A stretch of 64,000 nt of DNA from Bacillus inaquosorum KCTC 13429. GTDB taxonomy: Bacteria; Bacillota; Bacilli; Bacillales; Bacillaceae. Location: positions 1-64,000 of the forward strand of contig NZ_AMXN01000010.1 in the NCBI RefSeq assembly GCF_000332645.1. Direction: 5' to 3'. This document shows positions 8,658-16,301 of the stretch, piece after piece (within the stretch, counting starts at the first letter, position 1; every line of letters begins with the position of its first letter). Under the pieces are notes generated by a model. The model was not told the DNA's origin. It did not search any database and saw only the letters and a program-made list of their open reading frames with translations. Made by a program: the position numbers and the translations under genes.

Positions 8658-9140
8658 TTATTGCCCTAATAGCTTCACGATAACGTCTTCCAGCTCTTTC
8701 GGATTTGTATTGGGAGAATATCGGCCAACGATTTCTCCATTTCTGTCCACAATAAATTTTGTGAAATTCCACTTGATCGCCTTAGTTCCCAGCATCCCTT
8801 TCGCATGCTCTGTCAAATACACAAACAGCGGGTGGGCGTTTTTCCCGTTTACTTCTACTTTTGAAAACATAGGAAACGTAACACCGTAATTTGTTTCGCA
8901 AAAATCCTGTATGTCTGCCTCGTCACCAGGCTCTTGGTTCATAAATTGATTGCAGGGGAACCCTAATATCTCCAGGCCCTCCTGCTGATATGTATCATAT
9001 AACTCCTGAAGCTGCTTCAATTGCGGAGTAAAACCGCATTTACTCGCTGTATTCACGATCATCAATACCTTTCCGGCAAAAGGCTGAAGTGTTATGTCTT
9101 TCCCTTTTATTGTACGTACCTTCATATGATATATAGACAT
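8658..9140 (-). CDS. bsaA: Glutathione-peroxidase-like thiol peroxidase BsaA
   Basis: A 160-residue member of the glutathione peroxidase family, acting in Bacillus as a thiol peroxidase since glutathione is absent. Catalytic Cys35 lies in NTASKCGFT; the Gln of GFPCNQF and the Trp of KWNFTKF complete the triad, and Cys69 or a neighbour could be the resolving residue. The chosen ATG has GGAGGGA upstream; an 18-residue longer frame lacks one. A sigma-A-type promoter is at 9172-9199. It leads the bsaA-ypgQ(-ypgR) run and lies divergent from metA. Confidence 0.93.
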   Translation of the reverse strand: MSIYHMKVRTIKGKDITLQPFAGKVLMIVNTASKCGFTPQLKQLQELYDTYQQEGLEILGFPCNQFMNQEPGDEADIQDFCETNYGVTFPMFSKVEVNGKNAHPLFVYLTEHAKGMLGTKAIKWNFTKFIVDRNGEIVGRYSPNTNPKELEDVIVKLLGQ

Positions 9141-9171
9141 GTAAGTCCCTCCTATGTCCCTGGTGCTGATT

Positions 9172-9199
9172 ATTTTACCTTTTTTATATCTCAATTCAA
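9172..9199 (-). promoter_or_regulatory. Sigma-A-type promoter of bsaA
   Basis: On the minus strand TTGAAT (9199-9194), 16-bp spacer, TAAAAT (9177-9172), about 30 bases before the bsaA ATG. Confidence 0.6.
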
Positions 9200-9221
9200 A
9201 ATGTAAACATCATTTATCAGA

Positions 9222-9272
9222 ACTCTTAAGATAAGAGTCAAATGAACCTTAAATTCATGTGGCTCATTTTTT
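9222..9272 (+). repeat. Two tandem hairpins in the bsaA-metA gap
   Basis: ACTCTTA/TAAGAGT with a three-base loop (9222-9238) is followed by AAATGAACC/GGCTCATTT with one mismatch and a T-run (9240-9272). The second looks like a plus-strand terminator, yet no plus-strand gene precedes it. The remainder of the 339-base gap holds the two divergent promoters and AT-rich sequence. Confidence 0.5.
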
Positions 9273-9413
9273 ATCTTAATCATTCTATAAAACATTACAT
9301 TTACCTTCTAAGATACATCATGGAAAATCATTTTACAGTGAAACCAAAAGGCGTATCTATGCGTTTTATTTAAAGAGTTTTCCGTTGTTGCCCCATCAAC
9401 CCTTATAGATAGA

Positions 9414-9442
9414 TTGAAAATTGGCGTGAAAATTCCTATAAT
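9414..9442 (+). promoter_or_regulatory. Sigma-A promoter of metA
   Basis: TTGAAA (9414-9419), 17-bp spacer, TATAAT (9437-9442). Transcription would begin near 9449, so the metA leader is only about 30 bases, with no room for an S-box or T-box. Confidence 0.8.
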
Positions 9443-9479
9443 GAAGAAAATTAAACGGGGAAATGATGGAGGTGGCACG

Positions 9480-10385
9480 TTGCCTATTAATATACCAACA
9501 CACCTGCCGGCAAAACAGGTGCTTGAGAGTGAACATATATTTGTAATGGATGAAAGCAGAGCATTTCATCAGGATATCCGGCCGCAAAAAATTATCATAT
9601 TGAATTTGATGCCGAAAAAAATCCAAACAGAGACTCAGCTTCTCAGATTGCTTGGAAATTCGCCTTTACAGGTTCATTTTACATTTTTAATCCCAAGCAC
9701 ACACACGCCGAAAAATACTGCAAGAGAACACCTTGACGAATTTTACACGACTTTTTCCAATATCCGTCACAAGAAGTTTGACGGCATGATTATCACCGGT
9801 GCGCCGATCGAGCATTTGGCGTTTGAAGAGGTTTCTTATTGGGAAGAGCTCAAAGAGATCATGGAGTGGAGCAAAACGAATGTCACTTCAACCTTGCATA
9901 TTTGCTGGGGCGCTCAAGCAGGTTTGTACTACCATTACGGTGTGGAAAAAATTCACATGCCGAAAAAGATCTTCGGTGTGTTCGAACATTCCGTTCTTTC
10001 AAAACACGAAAGATTGGTAAGAGGTTTTGACGAGCTATACTACGTGCCGCATTCCCGGCATACAGATATAAATATGGAACAGCTTCAAGCAGTGCCCGAG
10101 TTAAATATTCTATCCGCATCAAAGGAAGCTGGGGTTTGCTTAATTGTGTCAAAAGACGAAAAACAAGTCTTTTTAACAGGGCACCCCGAATATGATACAA
10201 ATACGCTTCTTCAAGAGTATGAAAGAGATCTGGAGCGAAACCTTTCTACTGTCGAGGCGCCTAAACATTATTTCGCAAAAGACAGCGAAGAGCCAGTGAA
10301 TCGCTGGAAAGCGCATGCGACATTATTGTTTATGAACTGGCTGAATTATTACGTTTACCAAGAAACTCCTTACGAATGGGACTAA
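9480..10385 (+). CDS. metA: Homoserine O-acetyltransferase MetA
   Basis: Acylates L-homoserine in the first committed step to methionine. The 301-residue protein starts at TTG with GGAGGTG upstream; upstream in-frame codons fall in the promoter. The nucleophile is Cys142 in [10 protein letters not shown], with His235 and Glu237 in LTGHPEYD. Position 111 is Glu (TGAPIEHL); in studied MetA enzymes Glu here selects acetyl-CoA whereas Gly selects succinyl-CoA, so acetyltransferase activity is expected. It stands alone on the plus strand, divergent from bsaA, with a strong promoter. No S-box signature precedes it. Confidence 0.95.
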   Translation: MPINIPTHLPAKQVLESEHIFVMDESRAFHQDIRPQKIIILNLMPKKIQTETQLLRLLGNSPLQVHFTFLIPSTHTPKNTAREHLDEFYTTFSNIRHKKFDGMIITGAPIEHLAFEEVSYWEELKEIMEWSKTNVTSTLHICWGAQAGLYYHYGVEKIHMPKKIFGVFEHSVLSKHERLVRGFDELYYVPHSRHTDINMEQLQAVPELNILSASKEAGVCLIVSKDEKQVFLTGHPEYDTNTLLQEYERDLERNLSTVEAPKHYFAKDSEEPVNRWKAHATLLFMNWLNYYVYQETPYEWD

Positions 10386-10571
10386 TTTTTCTTTTTTTAG
10401 TGATACGCTGAGCAAAAAATATGATAAAATACATCTGATTCAGTCTGCGTATAACAAAAATTTAAAATACTGGAATCCAAATCATTTAAAATTAGCTTAA
10501 TTTTTTCACTGCATTAATAATTCAATTATGTATTTGTGTTATGTTTATGTATAGACAATAACTCCTTACGA
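10364..10571 (+). repeat. 12-bp direct repeat flanking the metA-ugtP gap
   Basis: AACTCCTTACGA occurs at 10364-10375, inside the metA 3' end, and again at 10560-10571 upstream of ugtP. The intervening AT-rich 184 bases contain no gene that I can support; a TATGATAAAAT stretch near 10420 is a possible -10 region for ugtP but lacks a good -35. Confidence 0.6.
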
Positions 10572-10615
10572 TGCATGAAGCTTGCTTGTTGTTGATTACA
10601 TTGAGGTGAATTTAC

Positions 10616-11764
10616 TTGAATACCAATAAAAGAGTATTAATTTTGACTGCAAATTACGGAAATGGACATGTGCAGGTAGCCAAAACACTTTACGAGCAAT
10701 GTGTACGTCTCGGCTTTCAGCATGTAACAGTTTCTAATTTGTACCAAGAGTCAAATCCGATTGTTTCAGAGGTAACTCAGTACCTTTATTTAAAAAGCTT
10801 CTCAATCGGGAAACAGTTTTATCGTTTGTTTTATTACGGAGTTGACAAAATCTATAATAAACGTAAATTTAATATTTACTTTAAAATGGGTAATAAACGA
10901 TTGGGCGAACTTGTCGAGGAACATCAGCCCGATATTATTATTAATACATTTCCGATGATCGTCGTGCCGGAATACAGACGCCGAACAGGAAGAGTCATCC
11001 CTACCTTCAACGTTATGACTGATTTTTGCCTTCATAAAATTTGGGTTCACGAAAACGTGGATAAATATTATGTGGCGACAGATTATGTGAAGGAAAAACT
11101 GCTGGAGATCGGCACTCATCCAAGCAACGTGAAAATCACCGGAATTCCAATCAGGCCGCAATTTGAAGAATCCCTGCCGGTGGAGCCGATATATAAAAAG
11201 TACAATCTTTCACCAAACAAAAAAGTGCTTCTTATTATGGCAGGCGCCCACGGTGTTCTAAAGAACGTAAAAGAGCTGTGTGAAAATCTTGTCAAAGATG
11301 ATCATGTGCAAGTGGTTGTCGTGTGCGGGAAAAATACGGCTTTAAAGGAATCTTTAAGCGCGCTTGAAGCAGAAAACGGTGACAAATTAAAAGTTCTTGG
11401 CTATGTGGAGCGCATCGATGAGCTGTTCCGGATCACAGATTGCATGATTACAAAACCTGGGGGCATTACTTTGACAGAAGCAACTGCCATCGGTGTGCCT
11501 GTCATTCTGTACAAACCCGTGCCTGGCCAGGAAAAAGAAAATGCAAACTTCTTTGAAGATCGCGGAGCTGCCATTGTCGTGAACCGTCATGAAGAGATTC
11601 TCGAGTCAGTCACTTCCCTTCTCGCAGATGAAGATACCTTACAGCGCATGAAGAAAAACATTAAGGAGCTTCATTTAGCAAACTCCTCTGAAGTGATCTT
11701 AGAGGATATCCTGAAGGAATCAGAAATGATGACATCCAAACAAAAAGCCAAAGCGCTATCTTAA
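10616..11764 (+). CDS. ugtP: Processive diacylglycerol beta-glucosyltransferase
   Basis: Transfers glucose from UDP-glucose to diacylglycerol to make mono-, di- and tri-glucosyl diacylglycerol, the anchor of lipoteichoic acid; in B. subtilis UgtP also inhibits FtsZ assembly in rich medium. The 382 residues match the known length. The MGDG-synthase-like N-domain carries TANYGNGHVQVAKTL (10-24), and the C-domain carries the nucleotide-sugar motif DCMITKPGGITLTEA near residue 280. Start is TTG with GAGGTGA seven bases upstream. A strong terminator follows, so it is monocistronic. Confidence 0.97.
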   Translation: MNTNKRVLILTANYGNGHVQVAKTLYEQCVRLGFQHVTVSNLYQESNPIVSEVTQYLYLKSFSIGKQFYRLFYYGVDKIYNKRKFNIYFKMGNKRLGELVEEHQPDIIINTFPMIVVPEYRRRTGRVIPTFNVMTDFCLHKIWVHENVDKYYVATDYVKEKLLEIGTHPSNVKITGIPIRPQFEESLPVEPIYKKYNLSPNKKVLLIMAGAHGVLKNVKELCENLVKDDHVQVVVVCGKNTALKESLSALEAENGDKLKVLGYVERIDELFRITDCMITKPGGITLTEATAIGVPVILYKPVPGQEKENANFFEDRGAAIVVNRHEEILESVTSLLADEDTLQRMKKNIKELHLANSSEVILEDILKESEMMTSKQKAKALS

Positions 11765-11776
11765 TGATGTTCATAG

Positions 11777-11807
11777 AGAGCACACGAAAATCGTGTGCTC
11801 TTTTTAT
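11777..11807 (+). terminator. Intrinsic terminator of ugtP
   Basis: AGAGCACACGA/TCGTGTGCTCT stem with a three-base loop and TTTTTATTT. Confidence 0.92.
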
Positions 11808-11887
11808 TTATATTCACCCATCTATAAAAGCGGTTACATTTTTTTGTGAAACTTGCCCTTCTTTTGAAAAATAAGCAGTTTCGCAAC

Positions 11888-11916
11888 TTGACGGGTGCTC
11901 CCAGATGGTGTATAGT
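11888..11916 (+). promoter_or_regulatory. Sigma-A promoter of cspD
   Basis: TTGACG (11888-11893), 17-bp spacer, TATAGT (11911-11916). It gives a leader of about 85 bases. Confidence 0.75.
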
Positions 11917-11921
11917 TGAAC

Positions 11922-11982
11922 CATCATTTAACAATGAATCAACGTTAAATGATGACAAAATTTTTTTTAGCACACGGGTGCT
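11922..11982 (+). promoter_or_regulatory. Structured 5' leader of cspD mRNA
   Basis: CATCATTTAAC/GTTAAATGATG (11922-11954) form a perfect 11-bp stem at the extreme 5' end expected from the promoter, followed by an eight-T run. A second small hairpin, AGCAC/GTGCT (11969-11982), lies just before the AGGAGG ribosome binding site. Temperature-dependent folding or protection of the mRNA 5' end is plausible by analogy with other csp leaders. Confidence 0.55.
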
Positions 11983-12007
11983 ACAGTACTAGGAGGAATT
12001 AAGCAAT

Positions 12008-12208
12008 ATGCAAAACGGTAAAGTAAAATGGTTCAACAACGAAAAAGGATTCGGCTTCATTGAAGTTGAAGGCGGAGACGATGTATTTGTTCACTTCACA
12101 GCTATCGAAGGAGAAGGATACAAATCATTAGAAGAAGGACAAGAAGTTTCTTTTGAAATTGTCGAAGGTAATCGTGGACCTCAAGCTTCTAATGTTGTAA
12201 AACTCTAA
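12008..12208 (+). CDS. cspD: Cold-shock protein CspD
   Basis: A 66-residue single-domain cold-shock protein that binds single-stranded RNA and DNA and acts as an RNA chaperone. The RNA-binding motifs RNP1 (KGFGFIEV) and RNP2 (VFVHF) are intact, and [10 protein letters not shown] is the family hallmark. The ribosome binding site AGGAGG is near perfect and codon use is typical of highly expressed genes. A long structured leader precedes it and a hairpin lies between it and convergent degR. It is distinguished from CspB and CspC by its position next to degR. Confidence 0.97.
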   Translation: MQNGKVKWFNNEKGFGFIEVEGGDDVFVHFTAIEGEGYKSLEEGQEVSFEIVEGNRGPQASNVVKL

Positions 12209-12225
12209 ACTCAATACATGACGAC

Positions 12226-12258
12226 AAATAGAGGAGAGGCATTTGCCTCTCCTATTTG
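12226..12258. terminator. Hairpin between convergent cspD and degR
   Basis: Arms AAATAGAGGAGAGGC and GCCTCTCCTATTT pair with one bulge. Adjacent T-runs are weak, but location suits a shared terminator; the degR stop lies in the 3' arm. Confidence 0.65.
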
Positions 12259-12434
12259 ATTTTCATCTGAATTTCAATAGCCAAAATATTTTGTTTGCAC
12301 CTCTGTTCAATCTCTGCAACATGCTTTTCCATTGATGGCTTCCCTTTTTTCGCGATATCCGCCAGTTCTTCTAAATCACTGTATATTTCTATAAATGTTT
12401 TGTGAAGGATCGACTTCAAGTCTTTATCATCCAT
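12252..12434 (-). CDS. degR: DegR, stabiliser of phosphorylated DegU
   Basis: A 60-residue acidic/basic helical protein starting MDDKDLKSILHKTF. DegR protects DegU~P from dephosphorylation and so raises degradative enzyme production. The ATG chosen has AAGGGG ten bases upstream; an earlier in-frame ATG has no ribosome binding site. A sigma-D promoter (GAAA-N15-GCCGATAT) lies upstream at 12506-12532, in line with the known sigma-D control that ties it to motility. It converges on cspD. Confidence 0.93.
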   Translation of the reverse strand: MDDKDLKSILHKTFIEIYSDLEELADIAKKGKPSMEKHVAEIEQRCKQNILAIEIQMKIK

Positions 12435-12505
12435 AGCTGCGTTCCCCTTCTCTTCCAAGATACCCCAAATAGTAAATCAGACCTATTTATTCCGGTTCAA
12501 TAGTT

Positions 12506-12532
12506 ATATCGGCTTATTTTCATTTTATTTTC
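12506..12532 (-). promoter_or_regulatory. Sigma-D promoter of degR
   Basis: The minus strand reads GAAA (12532-12529), 15 bases, GCCGATAT (12513-12506). The -10 matches the flagellar sigma consensus perfectly and the -35 has one mismatch from TAAA. Confidence 0.8.
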
Positions 12533-12589
12533 TATTTTGGTACATAAATTTCAAAAAAACTCTGCAAAATAGTTGCGGAGGTGTTTTTT

Positions 12590-12859
12590 GTGACATCAGA
12601 ATTTCATAAAGAGGATCAGGCTGGATTTACTGATAAGCGGCAGCTGGAACTAGCGGTGGAAACAGCGCAAAAAACGACAGGAGCTGCGACGAGAGGCCAA
12701 AGCACAACATTAGTCGATTCCGCATACCAAGCTATTGAGGATGCAAGAGAACTGTCACAATCTGAAGAGCTGGCAGCTCTCGATGATCCTGAATTTGTTC
12801 AGCAACAACAGCAGCTGCTGGATGATAGCCAGCATCAGCTTGATGAATTCAAAGAATAA
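12590..12859 (+). CDS. ypzA: YpzA, small Gln/Asp-rich protein of unknown function
   Basis: An 89-residue acidic protein without Cys or membrane segments. It is predicted helical: residues 13-30 (DKRQLELAVETAQKTTG...) and a Gln-rich C-terminal helix with QQQQQLLDDSQHQL. Start is GTG at 12590 with GGAGG nine bases upstream; an earlier in-frame GTG is part of that ribosome binding site. It is transcribed away from degR and ends in a terminator shared with ypeQ. The Ala/Gln/Thr-rich composition recalls spore-associated proteins, but no family assignment with a function is available to me. Confidence 0.85.
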   Translation: MTSEFHKEDQAGFTDKRQLELAVETAQKTTGAATRGQSTTLVDSAYQAIEDARELSQSEELAALDDPEFVQQQQQLLDDSQHQLDEFKE

Positions 12860-12888
12860 AAACCGCAGCTTCTGCGGTTTTTATTCTT
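12859..12888. terminator. Bidirectional terminator ypzA/ypeQ
   Basis: AACCGCAG/CTGCGGTT with a two- to four-base loop and T/A runs on both sides. Confidence 0.85.
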
Positions 12889-13070
12889 TAGTGATTGGTT
12901 AAAACATCGCCGTATGCTTTCAGCTTTTCACCCACCGTACATTTATTAATGCAAAATGAATGCGCATAGGTTTTGCCAAATTCCTTGCGAAATTGCTTCT
13001 TAATAAAACAATCCTTGCAGTATTCATCGTGCAGTTCTGTCAGTTCTTTAAAAATCATTTTCTTATCCAA
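12888..13070 (-). CDS. ypeQ: Small zinc-finger protein YpeQ
   Basis: A 60-residue protein with a compact zinc-ribbon-like pattern: CKDC, His near residue 40 (YAHSFC) and CINKC. This spacing fits the zf-C2HCIx2C family of small Bacillus proteins of unknown role. The likely start is TTG at 13070, nine bases after CGGAG, giving the known length; an ATG nine bases earlier directly abuts the ribosome binding site. The start overlaps the last eight bases of ypeP, so translation is probably coupled. Confidence 0.82.
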   Translation of the reverse strand: MDKKMIFKELTELHDEYCKDCFIKKQFRKEFGKTYAHSFCINKCTVGEKLKAYGDVLTNH

Positions 13071-13743
13071 TATCGTCATCTCCGTTACGGTCTAATTTCG
13101 TGTGGCTTTCTACGAATTGATGGGATAGAATCTTTTTAGCGAGGCCGTCAGCTTCCTGGTTGTCTTTCCGCTGTATGGTTTCGTAGGTTGGGGTAAGCTT
13201 CAGCGATTCAAGGAGTGCTTCTATTTTGTCCAGCCATTCATTATGCGATGGATCATAGCAAGGCCAGCTGCCGTCAAGCTGATTCAGCACAACAAGTGAA
13301 TCCCCTTTGATCGTAATTGAATTTCTGCTTGCCCCAAGCTCTCTTACTTCTCTTATTGCTTCATATAGCGCCGCGTATTCAGCTTCATTATTGGTTTTCA
13401 GCCGGAAGCTTTTATTTTTTCTCAAGCGATGCCGGATTCCTCCCAATGAATAATAAATGACGATTCCGAGTCCGGCCAGTTCGCTCTCCTTATCGAAACT
13501 GCCGTCAAAGTAAACAGTAATATCATCAGGCTCTTGAGCAAGCTCCTCGGTTAGCTTTTCCAATTCCTTCAGCGTCCAGCTGCCGCCTTTCTCGTCTTCA
13601 AACTCGAGCTCTTTCATGTATGGAAAACGGCTGAGTTCTCTGGCTAGCATACGTGCTTGCTGAGCAGTCAGCCAGTCTTCACCCAAAAATGAGACGGATC
13701 CCGTCCCTTTTGCTTCTATTTTCATATGCGGTCTGAGCTTCAT
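13063..13743 (-). CDS. ypeP: RNase HI-like protein YpeP
   Basis: About 226 residues. A 70-residue N-terminal extension precedes an RNase H fold in which all four metal-binding acidic residues can be traced: Asp in VYFDGSFD, Glu in TNNEAEYAA, Asp in IKGDSLVV and Asp in NQEADGLAK. I recall reports that YpeP showed no detectable RNase H activity in B. subtilis; the sequence does not explain that. The start chosen is the ATG after AAGGTGATCGTA. It is coupled to ypeQ and divergent from ypdP-ypdQ, the latter encoding a second RNase H-like protein. Confidence 0.85.
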   Translation of the reverse strand: MKLRPHMKIEAKGTGSVSFLGEDWLTAQQARMLARELSRFPYMKELEFEDEKGGSWTLKELEKLTEELAQEPDDITVYFDGSFDKESELAGLGIVIYYSLGGIRHRLRKNKSFRLKTNNEAEYAALYEAIREVRELGASRNSITIKGDSLVVLNQLDGSWPCYDPSHNEWLDKIEALLESLKLTPTYETIQRKDNQEADGLAKKILSHQFVESHTKLDRNGDDDIG

Positions 13744-13825
13744 TACGATCACCTTACCATTCATTAGTTGCCGGGCTTGTGCTATAATCAAACCAATCTA
13801 ATCCCGGAAAGGAAGCTTTTTCATT

Positions 13826-14515
13826 TTGTTTAATAATTCGTTTTGGATCATTTTTGCGATCATTCATTTTATCATTGTTCTTTTATTTTATAAAGGATTT
13901 GGCAAAATGGGACTGTTTGTTTGGATCGGTTTTGCGACAGTCTGCGCCAACCTTCAAGTCGTCAAGACAGTCGAACTGTTTGGCTTAACAGCAACGCTCG
14001 GGAATGTGATGTACGGCACAATCTTTTTTGCGACAGATGTGCTGAATGAAAAATACGGACCGGCTGAAGCTAGAAAAGCGGTATGGCTCGGATTCTCAAC
14101 GCTCCTGACGCTGACATTTGTCATGCAGGGCGTGCTGCTTTTCGAACCGGCTTCCAGTGACATATCACAAACAGCGCTGGAAACGATTTTCGGCTTCCTT
14201 CCACGAGTTGCGTTAGGAAGTCTGCTTGCCTTTATCTTCAGCCAAACGCTGGATGTTTATGTATATTCGGCAATTAGAAGGATATTTCCTTCTGATCGGC
14301 TTTTATGGCTCAGAAACGGCGGCAGTACAGCAGTCAGCCAGCTGTTTGATACACTGATATTTACTGGTGTCGCTTTTTTCGGCATTTATCCGGCAGGCGT
14401 TTGGCTTCATATTTTTATTTCTACATATTTGATTAAGTTTGCGGTATCTTTGATCTCATTGCCTTATGCTTATGCAGCGAAAAAAATGATACCGAATGAT
14501 GAAAGGAGTTCATAA
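13826..14515 (+). CDS. ypdP: Putative queuosine-precursor transporter YpdP
   Basis: A 229-residue integral membrane protein with about six hydrophobic segments, beginning directly with one ([17 protein letters not shown]). Conserved features of the YhhQ/VUT family are visible: [11 protein letters not shown], the Arg-Lys pair after it, and [17 protein letters not shown]. coli YhhQ imports the queuosine precursor preQ0/preQ1, and the same is inferred here. Start is TTG, 12 bases after AAAGGA. No preQ1 riboswitch fits the short leader. The TAATG junction couples it to ypdQ. Confidence 0.85.
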   Translation: MFNNSFWIIFAIIHFIIVLLFYKGFGKMGLFVWIGFATVCANLQVVKTVELFGLTATLGNVMYGTIFFATDVLNEKYGPAEARKAVWLGFSTLLTLTFVMQGVLLFEPASSDISQTALETIFGFLPRVALGSLLAFIFSQTLDVYVYSAIRRIFPSDRLLWLRNGGSTAVSQLFDTLIFTGVAFFGIYPAGVWLHIFISTYLIKFAVSLISLPYAYAAKKMIPNDERSS

Positions 14516-14913
14516 TGCCTACAGAAATTTATGTAGACGGCGCAAGCGCCGGTAATCCCGGGCCTTCCGGTGTCGGCATTTTTATCAAACATGAAGGAAA
14601 AGCAGAATCTTTCTCTATTCCAGTCGGAATGCATACAAACCAGGAAGCGGAATTTCTTGCATTAATTGAAGGGATGAAGCTATGTGCAGAGCGCGGGTAT
14701 CAATCTGTTTCCTTTCGAACCGATTCAGATATTGTGGAACGGGCCGCTGAGTTTGAAATGGTCAAAAATAAAACATATCACCCGTATGTGGAAGAAATCA
14801 TCCGATTAAAAGCGGCCTTCCCTCTTTTTTTCATCAAATGGATACCGGGCAAGCAAAACCAAAAAGCCGACCAGCTGGCAAAAGAAGCGATTCGGCTGAA
14901 TGATAAGAATTAA
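14515..14913 (+). CDS. ypdQ: RNase HI-like protein YpdQ
   Basis: A 132-residue single-domain RNase H type 1 homologue. The DEDD residues appear as Asp in [14 protein letters not shown] (about 8), Glu in NQEAEFLAL (about 45), Asp in FRTDSDIV (about 67) and Asp in [11 protein letters not shown] near the C-terminus. Earlier work found no RNase H activity for the B. subtilis protein, as I recall. The start codon shares a base with the ypdP stop (TAATG). sspL follows after 40 bases with its own sporulation promoter. Confidence 0.88.
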   Translation: MPTEIYVDGASAGNPGPSGVGIFIKHEGKAESFSIPVGMHTNQEAEFLALIEGMKLCAERGYQSVSFRTDSDIVERAAEFEMVKNKTYHPYVEEIIRLKAAFPLFFIKWIPGKQNQKADQLAKEAIRLNDKN

Positions 14914-14935
14914 ATCTCGATCAATGGTCATCCTA
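14904..14935 (+). promoter_or_regulatory. Possible sigma-G promoter of sspL
   Basis: CATCCTA (14929-14935) fits the sigma-G -10 consensus CATnnTA, with TAAGAAT about 18 bases upstream. Sigma-G control of sspL is established; the exact site is inference. Confidence 0.5.
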
Positions 14936-14953
14936 ATGACGAGGTGAACAAAC

Positions 14954-15082
14954 ATGAAAAAGAAAGATAAAGGCCGGCTGACCGGCGGTGTGACTCCGCA
15001 AGGCGACCTGGAAGGCAATACACATGACGACCCTAAAACAGAGCTTGAGGAAAGAGCCAAAAAAAGCAATACAAAACGCTAG
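14954..15082 (+). CDS. sspL: Small acid-soluble spore protein L
   Basis: A 42-residue, highly charged protein (MKKKDKGRLTGGVTPQGDLE...NTKR) with no Cys and a Lys/Asp/Glu-rich composition, matching minor SASP SspL made in the forespore. It is not of the DNA-binding alpha/beta type. GAGGTGAACAAAC precedes the ATG. A long hairpin shared with convergent ypcP covers its stop codon. Confidence 0.92.
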   Translation: MKKKDKGRLTGGVTPQGDLEGNTHDDPKTELEERAKKSNTKR

Positions 15083-15111
15083 AGAAGATCTTACACGATC
15101 TCTCTAGCGTT
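15075..15111. terminator. Bidirectional terminator sspL/ypcP
   Basis: AACGCTAGAGAAGATC pairs with GATCTCTCTAGCGTT over about 15 bp with one bulge. It includes both stop codons; the minus side is followed by TTGTATTGCTTTTTTT. Confidence 0.8.
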
Positions 15112-15981
15112 CAGCTTTTCGAGCATACGCTCAATTCCTTTGATTTGGTGGCGGCGAAGCATGTCAGCCGCCTGCTCCATTTGCAGTGTAAATAGAGCGT
15201 CTTTCAGTGTGCAGACCAGCGGCACAGAGCAATGAATTTCAGCAAGCTTCCTCGACATCTCCAAATCGCTCAAACCTTGCTGAATTTTCCCCTGCTGCCC
15301 CTTCGGAAGAAAAGAAAGATTTTCTAATAAACGGTCAATCGTTTCGTATTCACGAATCAGTTTGTAGGCTGTTTTTTCTCCAATCCCTTTGACGCCAGGA
15401 TAGTTATCACTGGAATCACCCATAAGCGCTTTAATATCAATCAAAGCTTTCGGCAGGACGCCTGTTTCTTCATAAAAAGTCTCTTTTGTATAGACTTTAT
15501 AATTTCCGATTCCTTTTTGGAGCAAGGCCACACTCACTTCATCCGTTAACAGCTGAAGTAAATCCCTGTCCCCTGTTACGATCGTAATGTCAGCTTCATT
15601 TGCAAATAAACCGGCAAGAGTTCCGATACAATCATCCGCTTCATACCCGGCAAAGCCGATGTTCATAATCCCAAGCTCAGCGGCCGCTTCCTTTGCCAAA
15701 TCAAACTGCGGAATAAGCTCTACAGGCGGTGCACTGCGGTTCGCCTTATAATCTTGGAACAGGTCATTTCGATACGTTTTGCTCCCCATGTCCCAGCAGC
15801 AGACGACATGTGTCGGCTGGAATGTTTCCACAGCTGTGATCAAATGCTTTAAAAACCCGTTGACGCCGTTCGTCGGCACCCCGCTGTCATTTATCATAAA
15901 GTTGCGATGCACGGCCGTGGCAAAAAACGCCCGGAATAAAAGAGCCATGCCGTCAACTAGCAATAGTTTATTATTATTCAT
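15091..15981 (-). CDS. ypcP: 5'-3' exonuclease / flap endonuclease YpcP
   Basis: A 296-residue stand-alone homologue of the 5' nuclease domain of DNA polymerase I. Acidic metal-binding clusters are visible: LLVDGMALLFRAFF at the N-terminus, VCCWDMGSKTYRN, GYEADDCIGTLAG, VTGDRDLLQLL, and MGDSSDNYPGVKGIGEKTA with the helix-hairpin-helix. It processes RNA primers and flaps and overlaps in function with PolA in B. subtilis. AGGGAGTTATCTT precedes the ATG. It is convergent with sspL and follows a terminator-bounded small gene. Confidence 0.93.
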   Translation of the reverse strand: MNNNKLLLVDGMALLFRAFFATAVHRNFMINDSGVPTNGVNGFLKHLITAVETFQPTHVVCCWDMGSKTYRNDLFQDYKANRSAPPVELIPQFDLAKEAAAELGIMNIGFAGYEADDCIGTLAGLFANEADITIVTGDRDLLQLLTDEVSVALLQKGIGNYKVYTKETFYEETGVLPKALIDIKALMGDSSDNYPGVKGIGEKTAYKLIREYETIDRLLENLSFLPKGQQGKIQQGLSDLEMSRKLAEIHCSVPLVCTLKDALFTLQMEQAADMLRRHQIKGIERMLEKLNAREIV

Positions 15982-16036
15982 AAGATAACTCCCTTTTCTT
16001 TCATTCTTTCTATTTTACCATAAAGCAGCCTAAAAA

Positions 16037-16072
16037 TAAAAAACAGCATCTCTTCGATTAGAGATACTGTTT
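16037..16072 (-). terminator. Intrinsic terminator upstream of ypcP
   Basis: AAACAGNATCTCT/AGAGATNCTGTTT stem with a single mismatch, followed on the minus strand by TTTTTATTTTT. It ends the 48-codon gene at 16081. Confidence 0.85.
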
Positions 16073-16080
16073 TAATAACA

Positions 16081-16227
16081 TCAGTCGTTGTGTCTTTTGT
16101 TGCTGGCGATCAGCTTTTCAGCTTCGCGTCCTGCGTAAGAGTCAAAATGGGTTTGAAATCCGTTTTTCTTTTTGGCATTGTTATTCGCCTGTGCATTTCT
16201 GTTTCCCAGCTTTGTTCTGCCCAACAT
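16081..16227 (-). CDS. 48-residue basic protein, unknown
   Basis: The frame MLGRTKLGNRNAQANNNAKK...SNKRHND has a strong ribosome binding site (AAGGGGGGATTC before ATG). It is followed by a good terminator, so I take it as real. The protein is basic, Asn- and Lys-rich, with no Cys and no membrane segment, and the middle reads FDSYAGREAEKLIA. Composition resembles minor spore proteins, but I do not recognise the family. It lies between ypcP and ypbS on the same strand. Confidence 0.7.
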   Translation of the reverse strand: MLGRTKLGNRNAQANNNAKKKNGFQTHFDSYAGREAEKLIASNKRHND

Positions 16228-16301
16228 GAATCCCCCCTTACGTCGGATACACATAGTATATGCTTCCGGCAGGAGATTCACTCGCGACAGGATCATCCAG
16301 C

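Noticed and set aside
9205..9479. S-box or T-box upstream of metA
   Set aside because: The promoter leaves a leader of only about 30 bases and neither signature sequence is present.
13780..13825. preQ1 riboswitch before ypdP
   Set aside because: The possible leader is only about 40 bases and lacks the aptamer core; the transporter assignment rests on the protein alone.
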